From Antedon mediterranea (Eukaryota; Echinodermata; Crinoidea; Comatulida; Antedonidae), in the NCBI RefSeq assembly GCF_964355755.1, contig NC_092675.1, positions 8,094,312 to 8,158,311 of the forward strand: a stretch of DNA of 64,000 nucleotides, in the 5' to 3' direction. The notes beneath the pieces were generated by a model, which searched no databases, had not been told where the DNA came from, and worked only from the letters and a program-made list of their open reading frames with translations. Positions 1 through 11,170 of the stretch are shown piece by piece. Within the stretch, counting starts at the first letter, position 1. Each line of letters begins with the position of its first letter. The translations under genes and the position numbers were made by a program.

Positions 1-690
1 CACTGCCTTGGCACTGGCAGACCCCTCTAAAGTTTCCCCATTTACCCCAAGTATATAGCTTACCTTAGATATTGTAGATACCACCAGCAGCAAAAAAAAA
101 CCACCCAAAACAACATATTTAATTGAATAAAGTTTAACTTTAACCGAACTAACACAAAACAATTGAAAATATATCACATCAATGACGATAAAATGACCAT
201 TACCATTTTAAAGGGAAAAATAGTTTAAGAGTTTCACTTCAAACTTAGGCCTATATAAGCCAAATATAAACAAGTACGGATTCGAGTAAATTTAGCATTC
301 CTGTTAAGAATTGTGAGGATCTGGAATTCCTTGCCTTTGAATGTCAAAGATACATTCGTCTGTAACTCTTGCAACCTATTTTAAGAGAAAGCTTAGTAAT
401 CACCTTAATCAAATTCAGGATTGTAGTAACTTAATCCAAAGTGATTTGATTAATTAATAGTTGGTAATTTTAAATGCTGTATATTATAATCTTAATCCTC
501 TATATATATTTATATATATAAATCCAAAGGCAAATAACTGAAAAAATGACAATGCTGTGGGTATCAGTGGCTGAATCTCAATGGAGATACAAACAAAAAG
601 TGAAAAGCTAAATCAAAAGGATAAAGTAAAACAGCCAGAAACGTTAGCAGAGCTTTCGGGCAACACTAGCCCTTCATCATTGCAAGTGAA
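1..690 (+). repeat. Left arm of long inverted repeat (pLTR-like)
   Basis: The reverse complement matches 3042-3709 along its whole length. It starts with CACTGCCTTGGCACTGGC and reaches inward to the stretch around CTTCATCATTGCAAGT. It may extend beyond the window edge. The outermost ~90 bases are also one unit of the tandem array found at 3624-4580. Confidence 0.85.
645..684 (-). ncRNA. Hammerhead-ribozyme-like core in left arm
   Basis: This is the counterpart of the right-arm motif, read on the minus strand. Stem II is perfect (GGGC, loop TAGTGTT, GCCC) and is followed by GAAA. The first box reads ATGATGA instead of CTGATGA, a change at a residue normally required. Each arm thus carries a different single defect. 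Confidence 0.35.
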
Positions 691-837
691 GGATAAGAGC
701 TGGCAAGTGCTGCCTGGGTGGACAGGAATAAAAGAAATACAACAAAAGGAGACAGGGTGGAGTCTGAATAAGAGTAGAAAACAAGGAAGGTAGCTTGGTA
801 GAGATACAGTATAAACAATTTTGGAATGAAACTAAAC

Positions 838-955
838 ATGGCCAACAGCTATAAGTCGCGTGCTAAAACGCATAGTGATACCGGACCGACAGACAGACCG
901 ACAGACCGCCGACATAGTGAACTATAGAGTCGCGTCCACGCGACTAAAAACAGCT
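838..955. repeat. AGTCGCGTGC-type repeat copy nested in the Penelope-like element
   Basis: GGCCAACAGCTATAAGTCGC leads into a GACAGACCGACAGACC run and ends at TCGCGTCCACGCGACT. The same modules form the palindrome at 54501-54676 and flank the repeat block at 52140-53640. A fragment is also at 41030-41095. Confidence 0.7.
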
Positions 956-984
956 TAAATGGTGGTTAATATTGAAACTTAAAT

Positions 985-2600
985 TTAGGTAGACAATGGA
1001 ATAATTTTACCAACCTGGGAGTATGTTTCTAATGTTAAGTACAAAAGGTTTTGTGGTTTTAAGTTGTAATTCCCAGTGGTTTTCCTTGTCTTTGCAAGTT
1101 TTGTCGCTCCATTTGACACATGGAATATTGCAATAACTCTGAAATTTGTTATCGAGTGACCAGATGAATTAAAATGTTCGGCTATAGGTTGAACAAGCTT
1201 TAATGTGTTGATAGCTGATCTGTGTTGTGTCATTCTCATACGGAGAGTGTTTTTTGTTTCTCCGACGTACTGTTTGCCACAAATATTACAGTATATGAGA
1301 TAAATGACGTTTTTGGTTAGACAATTAATTGATTGTCTTATCCGAAAAATGCGGCCAGTTTGGTTACTCTTACATTTTTCAGTAGAATCAACCAATGAAC
1401 AAGTTTTGCAAGATTTGCCGCAAAGGTGACTGCCCAAATTTTGACTGTCATGAGAGTTAATTTCACTCTTACATTTGGATCTGACTAATATATCACGAAG
1501 GTTGGGAGGTCTACGAAATGCAATAATGGGTGGTTCCGGAAAAACAGTCCTGAGACGTTCTGTGGACTGTAGAATGGGCATATGTTTCTCAATAAATTAA
1601 TAGCCCCGTAATGGAGGCAACCTAGGTTGATAGGTTTGTAATTTCTACTCCGGAGATGTCCGGTTAGTTCTTCGGTACGATTCTGAAAATCTAAATCTGA
1701 AGAACAGATACGTCTAATAGGTAATGCTTTACTGTTCGGTATGTTTTTAGTACAATGTTGGGGATGACAACTGCTAGGGAGCAGGTACATATTTTTATCA
1801 GTGGATTTACGGAATAGGTCAGTTTTGAGAGTACCATTTTCTATGGTCACTATAGTGTCCACAAAATCAACGCTACTAGTGGATTTGGTAACTGTAAATC
1901 TTAGGATCGATGGAGTGTTTTTTTTTACCATCACAGAAACAGATTTTGCCACCTTATCCGCAATTTCCGGGGTGGGTTCCGTTGTGAGTTTACGATATAT
2001 AATGAAGCTGTCTTAAGGATTCCTCTTAATAAAATTTGATGTCCATAGCAACAGTGGCAGGACCTTTATCAGCGGGTTTAATGATGATATCATTACACTG
2101 ACGCAATTTGGCAATGGCCTGCCTCTCTTGTTTTGAGATTGTCACGTTTATCTGGACTCGGGACGTAGTTTTGTACATCCTCCTCAATAGCCTGGATAAA
2201 TGTTTCTAAAGCTGGACAACGATTTTTAGGTGGATTCCAGGAACTTTTTGGTTTAAATTTGTTAACGTTGCCTTCGTTTTGTGTGGTGCTGCTGTCTGAA
2301 TCAGCAAAATATTCACGTAATCGTAATCTTCTAGAAAAAGACTCTATATCCAAAGATACTTGTTGTGCGCCGACCTGCCTTGGTTTTGGGCAGAATTTAA
2401 GTCCTCGGGAAGGAAGTTTTTTCTCTCCTTCGGAAAGTCGACAATTAATTTCAACAACTGAATCAGAGGTGTTGCTCTGATTCTTGTTATATGTCCCAAC
2501 GAACCTTCTGCAGGGTTTCCTAAAAGCCCTGAAGTCATCCGAAGGTAGAGTCATTTGTGTTGAAATGACCAAGTCTGCATGGTAGACCAAATTTGTGATG
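985..2600 (-). pseudogene. Penelope-like polyprotein fragments: N-terminal region, RT thumb, GIY-YIG endonuclease
   Basis: Read on the minus strand from 2600 down, three frames are needed. At 2590-2040 is the N-terminal region, ending in the family signature IIIKPADKGPATVAMD. At 1952-1485 is the RT thumb/connection with FRKSTDKNMYLLPSSCHPQH and a downstream RRICSSD. At 1581-985 is a GIY-YIG-type domain with VIYLIYCNICGKQYVGET and a conserved LRMRMTQH. GIY-YIG nucleases nick the target for Penelope-type retrotransposition. The catalytic palm, including the YxDD box, should lie between the first two blocks but only ~90 bases separate them. Roughly 250-300 residues are therefore deleted. Frame changes and stops also mark it as dead. 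Confidence 0.8.
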
Positions 2601-3041
2601 TTCCCTTCGGGCCATTACCGTTGATTGTTTACGGCAGTCATTGGCGATAATCCTGAATTTGTTTTGAAACTAGGATGCAGGAAGTTCTCTTTTCAACTTC
2701 TTAGTTCTAGAGTGAATTTCAACGTCAAACTCAGTGAGGATTTTGCGGCAATTGTCAATTTGGATCTCATTGAGATCTCTAATTTTGTTCAAATACCTTT
2801 TCAAATAGATACAGTACTACATATCTACATAAATAAAGTACATAAAATAAAATTATATATATTTATAATTTTTTTTTTTTATATTTTTTTCGATCGAGAT
2901 ACGGTAGTGTTCAGTCTATCTGAAGATCGTTTAACGTAAAACACCGTGTAATAGACGTCCGTGTTCCATCTACTTTATAAAAATATATATTCGCTCTTGA
3001 TTCCAATTGAGCACGTTTGCAGCCTCAACGCATCTATATAA

Positions 3042-3709
3042 GACTTGCACTGATGAAGGGCTAGTGTTGCGCGAAAGCTCTGCTAACTTTTCTGGCTGTT
3101 TACTTTATCGTTTTGATTTAGCTTTTCGCTTTTTTTTTGTATCTCCATTGAGATCCAGCCACTGATACCCACAGCATTGTCATTTTTTCAGTAATTTGCC
3201 TTTGGATTTATAAATATATATATATACATATGAATACAGGATTAAGATTATAATATACAGCATTTAAAATTACCCACTATTAATTAATCAAATCACTTAA
3301 GATTAAGTTACTACAATCCTGAATTTGATTAGGGTGATTACTAAGCTTTCTCTCAAAATATGTCCAAGAGTTACAGACGGATGTATCTTTGACATCCAAA
3401 GGCAAGGAATGCTAAATTTACCCGAATCCATACTTGTTATATATATTTGGCTTATAATATATAAGTTTTAATTGAAACTCTTAAACTATTTTCCCCTTTA
3501 GAATGGTAATGGTCATTTTATCGTCATTGATGTGATATATTTTCAATTGTTTTGTGTTAGTTCGATTAAAGTTAAACTTTATTCAATTAAACATGTTGTT
3601 TTGGGTGGTTATTTTTTTGCTGCTGGTGGTATCTACAATATCTAAGGTAGGCTATATACTTGGGGTAAATGGGGGAACTTTAGAGGGGTCTGCCAGTGCC
3701 AAGGCAGTG
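3042..3709 (-). repeat. Right arm of long inverted repeat (pLTR-like)
   Basis: Mirror image of 1-690, ending in GCCAAGGCAGTG at 3709, where the 157-bp tandem array continues. It contains a hammerhead-like core near 3050-3085. Confidence 0.85.
3046..3090 (+). ncRNA. Hammerhead-ribozyme-like core in right arm
   Basis: The sequence shows CTGATGA (3050-3056), then a potential stem GGGC (3058-3061), loop TAGTGTT, GCGC, then GAAA (3073-3076), in the spacing of a hammerhead core. A GC-TCT-GC mini-stem and TAA follow, which would fit a minimal stem III and cleavage site. Hammerheads are established features of Penelope-like pLTRs. Stem II has one mismatch here and stem I is not evident, so activity is doubtful. 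Confidence 0.4.
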
Positions 3710-4580
3710 TACAGATAGTCTGTTATAGGTCATTTTGTATTGCTTACAATGTGCTAAATCATAATTATAACATTGGTTGCTGGTGGTATCAACAATATCT
3801 AAGCTAGGCCAGTTGGGGGAATGGAGTCTCTAGTCGAACTTTAGAGGGGTCTGCCAGGGTCAAGGCAGTGTACAGATAGTTTGTAATAGGTCATTTGGTG
3901 ATTGCTTACAATGTGCTAAATCATATAACATTGGTTGCTGGTGGTATCTACAATATCTAAGCTGGGCTAGTTGGGGAAAGAGGGTCTCTAATCTAACTTT
4001 AGAGGGGTCTGCCAGGGCCAAGGCAGTGTTCAGATAGTCTGTAATAGGTCATTTGGTATTGCTTACAATGTGCTAAATCATATAACATTGGTTGCTGGTG
4101 GTATCTACAATATCTAAGCTGGGTTAGTTGGGGGAAGGGGGGCCTCTAGTCTAACTTTAGGGTGTCTCGCACTTGCGGTGCAGCAGACAATTAGTCTGTT
4201 GTTATCCATTTAGTATTGTATGAACACAACTTGTTCGTTTGGAATTGATTTTGAGTGGTACCTCACTCATCTATGCTAACCCCATTTTAGGCCCTCCCTC
4301 GGGGGGGGGGGGGAGTCTGGCGGGCCTTTTGCAGCAGAGAAAAAGTCTGTCGTTTGTGATACTGTTATAAGGATGCCAATGGGCATCCCATGGTGGTAAA
4401 ATTAGGTGGTATCTCTCTCATCTAACCTGTGCCGATTTTTTAGCACGTTTCGGGGTCCCCCCGGTCTAGACGCAGCAGGGGGTACCCGGCAGACTCCCAT
4501 TTTCATTCACTTCAAGTGACCCCCAACACACTCAAATAGTCAGATATTGGTACCTAGCTCATCTAACCAAATGTCTCTGG
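3624..4580 (+). repeat. Tandem array, unit about 157 bp, decaying to the right
   Basis: The landmark TGGTGGTATC recurs at 3624, 3781, 3939 and 4096, spacing 157-158. Related forms follow at about 4255 (GTGGTACCTCACTCATCTA), 4409 (GTGGTATCTCTCTCATCTAA) and 4548. Other shared words are AGTCTGTAATAGGTCATTTG and AACTTTAGAGGGGTCTGCC. Copies near the Penelope-like arm are very similar and later ones are strongly diverged. Confidence 0.8.
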
Positions 4581-5689
4581 GCTGCCGGTCTACTATTTAG
4601 ACTAGGCCTAGCCCCCCCCCCCCCCCCCCTACCCTCCTAGTCAATTTATTAAACAACTGTGGTTAAATTTCCACAACGATTCTTATGATTGAATGGGCCT
4701 AGGCCTAGACCAGGTTCAATGTGCGAAATCGTAAGTCTCTAGACACAGTAGTTTCGAGACGTCCGCGTGAAGCTGAGGCTATACTAGTCAGCCAGCCACG
4801 GAATACACCAATCTCTAAAAAATGTTGTTATTCGTTTTTTTCAACGTCACCTTTTGATATCTCCCCTACCACAAGCTTCACAAATAACTAAGTTACCAAC
4901 TATTACTAAGGGTTTTCTATGAAAATTAGGTTTTAAAAAGATATACAAAAACACATTTACTTACATTTCTAATCGCGTCAGCTACATAAATAAGGTGCGA
5001 AATTGGGTTAATTTATGATTAAATGCCCGCCCTGAAGAACCATGTGATTAATTGTGAAAAACATCTCACAGCGTCATAAGGCTTTGTTTCTTCATGAATA
5101 TTCATGATTTCAATTATTTACTTCTCTGATTACGTTCTCATTGGCTATTTATGTTTACTAATTTTATGCACGATTGCTTCTCCTTGCCACACGTGTGATA
5201 GGTATTGCTTGTTTGTTTATATAACCACTCCACTAACGTTGGGGGCGCTTCGGTTTATGTCTGTGGACTGTACCGGACGCTAGAAAAGTAAAATAACATA
5301 CCCGAATGCAACTCATTGTTTTGTGGCGAGGCAAGCGACGTCATTTAGTAACTATAATTTAATAAAGGCTTAAAAGTCTGAAAATTAAAAAAAAAAGATA
5401 AGGAAAATAGAAAGAAAAAGAGAACAACAAAAATAAAATTATAAAATGAAAAACAGAAAATAAAAAAGAGAAGAAAAAAAATAGAAAACTAACAATTAAA
5501 AAAGAAGACCAAAAAGAGGAAAGAAAACACAGAAAAGAAGAATAAAAGAAAGAAATAAGAAAATAAAAAGTGCTTTATAGGTTATTAACGTCACACAAAA
5601 CAATAAGACTCGTATAATACTTTAATTCAACAGTTGGTCCACGTTTAATAGTTGCACGTTCTTCGCGAATACTGGGTATTCGATATTTG
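4581..5689. other. No gene seen; homopolymer and purine-rich tract
   Basis: No coding region or RNA gene recognised. There is a C-homopolymer at about 4614-4629 and a nearly pure purine stretch at about 5388-5575 (A-rich with GA/GAAA words). Confidence 0.7.
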
Positions 5690-5984
5690 AATTTATCATA
5701 TCATAATTATATCATATCATTTATTTCGCCAATATACAGAACAGTACAAAAAAAAAACAATACAAAAGTAAGTCAATGAGGCCGGATATTAACCTAAAAG
5801 TTACAAATAAAAATAACCGTCGAGAGGCTCTCCACATCGAAATACTTACATAAAATGAATAATACATGGATTCTATTAAAATTGAGATAAAACTATAAAA
5901 TTCAGCAACGTGTTTTTATAAAAAAATTGTTAATTTAAAAAGATAGAATTAAGAAAATATCTTTAAAATATACATATGTTCAGA

Positions 5985-7591
5985 TTAAAACAGATTGTTA
6001 AAATATTTCTTAAGGCTATGCTTAAAACAGTTTATATTAATTAAAAGTTGATCGCAGAGATCCGCAGGCAGATCTCTAAAATGTCTAACAAAAAAATTAA
6101 AGACAGAGTTATGAAATAAATCAGTCCGGGCTATAAAATTATTGCGCAACTTAAGGTTATTAACATGTCTGCAATTAATAGATAAATATTTAAAAACATT
6201 AACATCATATAATTTGTACATACATTTGGTAACAAAATTAATACATAAATACCTAATACGATTCTTAATGGACATCAGATTAAGGCGTTTCAAACGTTCA
6301 GGGTAAGGGAGACTGGCTGATCTTGGGAAGCATGTACGGGTGACCCTCCTTTGGACAGCTTCAAGAGCAGCGATGTCTTTTTTAAGAAAGGGGATCCAGG
6401 CAGGTAAACCGTAAGCAATATATGGTCTAACTAACGATATATATAGTCGCAATATAATAGCTTTATCACGACATTTGACAATACGTCTCACAAAACCAAA
6501 CATGCGATTAGATTTGGATTTAACATATTGGACATGATCAGCCCAAGTGAGTTTGCGATTCAGGTGAATTCCAAGATATTTAATGGAATTCGTAACGGAC
6601 AATCTATCATCTCCAATAAAATAATCACATGCTTGTTCAAGGCGACTGTTAGATCTAGTTATGTGCATCACAAAACATTTGTCAGTATTTAGTAGCATTT
6701 TGTTCGTCACACACCAGTTGTTAATAGCATGAAGATCCAACTGCAAAATCATTTCATCATTATCATTATGGTTATCTTTATCTTTGTTTTTGTTTCCGAT
6801 GGCTCTGTATATGAGAGTATCATCAGCATATTGTTGTATCTGTGATTCAATGCAGGAGGGGAGATCGGATACAAAGAGATTAAAGAGGATTGGCCCAATC
6901 ACTGATCCATGAGGAACCCCAGATTTTAACAATATATTCTCGGAAGTGGAGCCCCTAAATGTAACTCTTTGAGATCTACAGGATAGGTAGGATTTAAACC
7001 AGTCCAGCATTTAATCACAGATACCAAAATTATGTAATTTACTTAACAGAATCTTATGGCTAATTTTATCAAAAGCTTTCCGCCAATCGAGAAAAATCGC
7101 ATCGATATGGGGGGCGGAGAACGCTCATCAAGTATTTTAGACCAATCAGTTATAACATCTGTAAGTAAGGTGGTACAAGACCTACCCCTCAAGAAGCGAT
7201 GTTGTTTCTCGGAGAGAAGTGTATTTTCTTCAAGAAAAGATAGTAACTTTTAACTAACAACTCTCTCAAGCAATTTACCAATTGTAGAACATAAGGAAAT
7301 CGGTCTATAATTAGAAACATCACTATAGTCACCTGACTTATGGATTGGAATGATGTTGGCTGCCTTCATTTCAATGGGAAACACACCAGTGCTGAGAGAT
7401 AGATTAAATATTTTACATAATGGTTCAGTTGTGTAAATAGCAGCAATTTTAATCATAGTTGTGGTTATTCCATCAGGTCCAGGAGATTTACCTGTTTTTA
7501 GTTTGTTAATAACAGATATTATCTCAGCACCAGTGGTTTGGATATCAGTGAATTTGGGGTAGCCAGCATGCAAAATACAAGAATTATTCAA
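5985..7591 (-). pseudogene. LINE reverse transcriptase, broken
   Basis: From 7591 downward the protein shows the fingers region with KTGKSPGPDGI and NYRPISLCSTIGKLLERVV. It next shows motif A as IFLDWRKAFDKISH (about 7070-7120), in another frame and followed by a stop near 7012. A long open stretch (7010-5985) carries GVPHGSVIGPILFNLFVSDL, then QYADDT as the catalytic box. The C-terminal region includes YLGIHLNRKLTWADHV and LYISLVRPYIAYGLPAW. All core RT motifs are present, but at least two frame breaks separate them. This is a relic of a once-active non-LTR polymerase; a host function is not suggested. Confidence 0.85.
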
Positions 7592-8562
7592 AAGGTGGTC
7601 AGGGTCGTCTTGAGAAAAATTAGCTGAGAATCTTTTATTGAAGGCTCAGCTATGATCTTTGGGTTGTTGACACAATTATCCTCAATGACAAAGGTATCAG
7701 TGCCGGGTTTAGCTCTGGAGCTTCTAACGAAGGACCAGAACTGTTTACAATGGTCGTTTTTTAAGGAAAGGTTCTTTAGATAACTTTTATATGATTTTTT
7801 AATTTTAGATTTCAAGTCATTACGACTACGTTTGTATCTATCCCACTTGTCCTTATTTACAGACCTAATAGCTGCTTTATAAAATCTATTCTTTTTTCTA
7901 ATTAAACTAAGAATCTCCCTTGAGATCCAAGTTTTTTAGGGCATCTTTTGGCCGACCTTAGGGGTACAACATCATTAATAGCTGCAATAAATTTACATTT
8001 AAAGTTTAACCATAACTCATTCACGTCAGTGGTATCACAGTTCCAGTTAATATTTGCGAATTTGTCAATAAAACGTTGAGGACAAATTTTAGAATAATCA
8101 TAAAAAGTACCCGCTGGTCTTGAAATGTTCTCCTTTGAGATACGAAGTTTGAAGGACTCCTTCGTGATCACTGTCGACACCTGGGTGAGGTTGAATTTCA
8201 GCTACCATGTCAGTACTACTAGAGTAAACATGATCGATAATTGTATTAGCCAAATTCTTATTGTAATGCGTGTAAAAATTAACACATTGCCTTAGATTTA
8301 AGACGTCTATTGTGTTTTACATATTTCGTTGTTTCGTTGAAATTGTGCCAGTAGATTGAAAATTAATGTTAAGGTCACCTGCAATAATTATTAAACTGTA
8401 CAAATTGGCGTCCACTAACACTTGATCGACACATTCCTGGAGTTTTTCGAAGAAATCCACTCTACTACCCGGAGGTCTGTACAGTGTCCCTGCTAAAATA
8501 GTCCAGTTAGGCCATGGGCTGAACATCAAAATTGTTACTTTTCGTGGTGCCCCCTCTGGCAA
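7588..8562 (-). pseudogene. LINE endonuclease C-terminal part and EN-RT linker, broken
   Basis: At 8562-8317 the minus strand reads GTLYRPPGSRVDFFEKLQE and IIIAGDLNINF, the AP-endonuclease signature (YRPP and GDxN). A stretch near 8290-8160 includes the Asp-His (SDHEGV-like) end of the nuclease in another frame. At 8180-7902 and 7815-7588 is the linker with FKCKFIAAINDVVPLRSAKRCP and FWSFVRSSR. Several frameshifts separate the blocks. Confidence 0.75.
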
Positions 8563-8565
8563 CTA

Positions 8566-9282
8566 CATATTCTTTACATAAAAAGTTTGAAAAAAATATT
8601 TACAACATTAATCATAAACTTGCCATCGCCAATAAGGCACTGTTTTTGTAAAAAATGAAAAATTAGGAACAAATTATGAATTGTTATAAATAAATTATAA
8701 GGAGAGTTTTATTAAATGTTGACCAATGAGAAGCCTTCTGATATAGCTATTCGGTACACTAGCTTGGTATCAACAAAAAAACACTAGACGGTCACACACA
8801 TGTTGTAGGCCTACTCTTTGTGACTTTTATGATAAAATATGCAGAATTAGTGTTGTATTGACGTATCTAACTCTTTGAAAAGTTTATAAAACTAGCAGCA
8901 TCAATACACGCTAAATTTTAAGAATGTTACGCATGGTGGAAGCTACCTACTAAATGTTATGCATTTTGACTTCACTCCACCACCAGCAGCAGAGAGAGAT
9001 AAAGGGCTAGCCTACTACTAGGCCTACTACTAGCTAAGCCTACCCTACTTGCTAGAGGGAGGCACCCTATTCGATTGGAAGATGGTTAACAAGCAGTACT
9101 CTATTTGCCTTCTACTAGGTAAGCCTACAAAAGAGGGTAATTTTGACAGCTATTTTATATAGGCCTATAGGCCTATTTGTTCATATTATTAATAAAATAC
9201 TGTATAATAATTAATATTATAATAATAATGTACTGTATATTATTTATAGGCCTACCTAACTAGCCTAGTAGGCCTAGGTAGT
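8566..9282. other. No gene seen
   Basis: AT-rich DNA with many copies of the word TAGGCCTA or part of it between 8990 and 9290. No exon, RNA gene or clear repeat boundary recognised. Confidence 0.6.
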
Positions 9283-10024
9283 AGGGCCTGTAACGCCAAA
9301 AGAAGTGACATTGCCAAATGAGGTTCGCGTGGCCTGTATCGCACAAGGCTAGGTCACTTAATTTGGCAGCACGTTTCTGGCGAGCTAATCGTGTTATAAA
9401 TATTGATATTACTTATTTCCAAATAAACACAAACTGAAAATTATTAACCGGAGTATTTCTAACCTAATAACCTTTACTCATTGTATGAAATTAAACCATT
9501 ATAACTGAAACATACGACGAAAATTTACTATTTTAGTGTAAAAAACGAAAGGCACTGTTCATCGAAAAATCTAGAAAACTCGAAATGCATGATGGGAAGC
9601 CTCCGACCCCTTTCTAAGCAGCTGGAAAAGAAGACTACTCGTTTTAGCGCCAAAGGAAAGTGTCTGAAGTCACGTCTGCATGTTATGCGGACATGGTCTG
9701 GGACAATTTGCCTTTGGCGCTAAAGCGTTTAGTGTTTGAGTTATGGGACGCTATTGCTGCATTATTTTCTAGTAATATTTTGATTTGACGTTCCTTTCGT
9801 CGGTACATTATTCCCGTTATTATTTTGTTCGGTTTTATGAATTTCTATGTTTATGTTTTCAAATTAAAATGATTATTCGTTGAATATGAATGTATCCTGT
9901 TATTCTACTGATTATTATATATATTTTTTGTTTAACATTGCTTACTATTTAATCAATTCCGTTTTTTTAAATGTATATGACCAATGTTATTTAGGCCTAT
10001 GTTTTTTATTTATAAGTTCTTTGT

Positions 10025-10890
10025 CACTACAGTATAACACTATATTTACTTTGATGTCTGAAACATTAAAACATAAATTCGCAATACTATGGCGAACCTA
10101 AGTCGCAAATTGTTAGTTGGATATTCGTTATAATTTCATCATCTCATTTGTTACACATGTGTGTTTGACCTATAATAAATAAATAAGGGATGGTAGGCCT
10201 AAAGGTAGTCGAGGGGAAATTCATCAAATTGTTTCATCAAAACAATAACTCATAAGGTCGGAAACATTTAGATAATGGAACCAAATTTTGCAATAAAGAT
10301 GAGATATTGCCTTGTTCTCTTCTTTTGTTATCAATCTTTTCATGTCACGTACCGTAATAGAATGTAACAGTTGAACATGCATATCACAATAAATAAATAA
10401 TGGTACCTAATTAGTTCAGCATTTTCATAAAGTTTTAACAATATTTGATGTCGGAAACATTCCCAATAATTTAGACTAATTTTGCAATATGTTAGATATT
10501 TTATTCAGCTGGTACTTTTTACCTTGATGTCGGAAACATTTGAACATAAATTCGCAATAATGGATCATAATAATATGTGCAATGAAGTTGTCATCTCATT
10601 TGTTCATATCGATGTGAGAAACAGTTTGGATGGGAATGTGGTGAGCGAAATTCTAAGCAAGCTAAATACATGATACAGTTATTTTAAGGTTGGGAACACA
10701 ACGTGAATTCGCAAATAATTGAACGTAATTTTGCAATAAAGTCGTCATCTCGTTTGTTCATATTACGATGTGGGAAACAAGTTTGGATGGGAGGGGTGGT
10801 GAACGAAATTCTAAGTAAGTATTACTTCGAAGTCGGAAACAACCTTAAATTCGCAATAATGCAATGGAACCTAATTTTGCAATGAAAATA
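10025..10890 (+). repeat. Degenerate direct repeats (GATGTCGGAAACATT ... AATTCGCAATA)
   Basis: A loose unit is repeated at about 10050, 10255, 10449, 10523, 10690 and 10830. It contains GTCGGAAACATT, AATTCGCAATAATGGA, TTTTGCAATAAAG and TCATCTCATTTGTTCATAT. Spacing varies, and short reading frames across it are by-products. Confidence 0.6.
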
Positions 10891-11024
10891 TGTGTAGTTG
10901 GTCGCTTTCTTGTCGATGCTTTTATTGTAGAACGTAATTTATTTTTCTCTGTTCTGGGTTGACCAACTAGCATAGGTGTTTAGCACCTGTTTGGTCTTTC
11001 CGTGCCTCCTTTTTTGTTTTGTCT

Positions 11025-11170
11025 TTGTTTATTTATTTATTTACCAGATTTCTTAGCGCCCTTTTCATGAAAACTCATGCTCAAAGGCGCTTCACATCAT
11101 AAAGACAAACATCATAAGCAATAATTACAAATTGTAATTGTTATGTTTATGGCAGAAATTGAATAAATAA
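11025..11170 (-). repeat. 3' tail of a LINE/SINE-type repeat
   Basis: On the minus strand GAAGCGCCTTTGAGCATGAG, TTTTCATGAAAAGGGCGCTA and a run of AAATAAATAAATAA follow each other. That is a hairpin-plus-A-rich tail typical of CR1/L2-type retroposon 3' ends. Confidence 0.5.

Larger units (their letters stand above)
1..3709 (-). mobile_element. Penelope-like retroelement, internally deleted, with long inverted ends
   Basis: The minus strand carries Penelope-like coding pieces: an N-terminal region, a reverse transcriptase (RT) thumb and a GIY-YIG endonuclease. These lie between two arms of about 0.67-0.69 kb in opposite orientation (1-690 and 3042-3709). Penelope-like elements are known for such 'pLTR' repeats in direct or inverted arrangement. 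The arms differ by scattered substitutions and small indels, so the copy is not fresh. The central RT palm is missing, so it cannot be autonomous. The left arm begins at the first base of the window, so the true outer boundary on that side cannot be seen. Confidence 0.8.
5690..8565 (-). mobile_element. 5'-truncated LINE (CR1/jockey-like), minus strand
   Basis: Minus-strand fragments run in order from an AP-endonuclease C-terminal part (8562), through a linker, to a reverse transcriptase ending at 5985. A 3' UTR of about 250 bp ends in GCGAAATAAATGATATGATA and TGATA-type repeats, a typical LINE tail. The endonuclease N-terminus is missing, so the element is 5' truncated. Confidence 0.85.

Noticed and set aside
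5388-5575. Regulatory polypurine element
   Set aside because: Only composition supports it; no conserved copy or promoter is nearby.
10025-10890. CRISPR-like array
   Set aside because: Repeats are degenerate, spacing is irregular, and the sequence is a eukaryotic genome.
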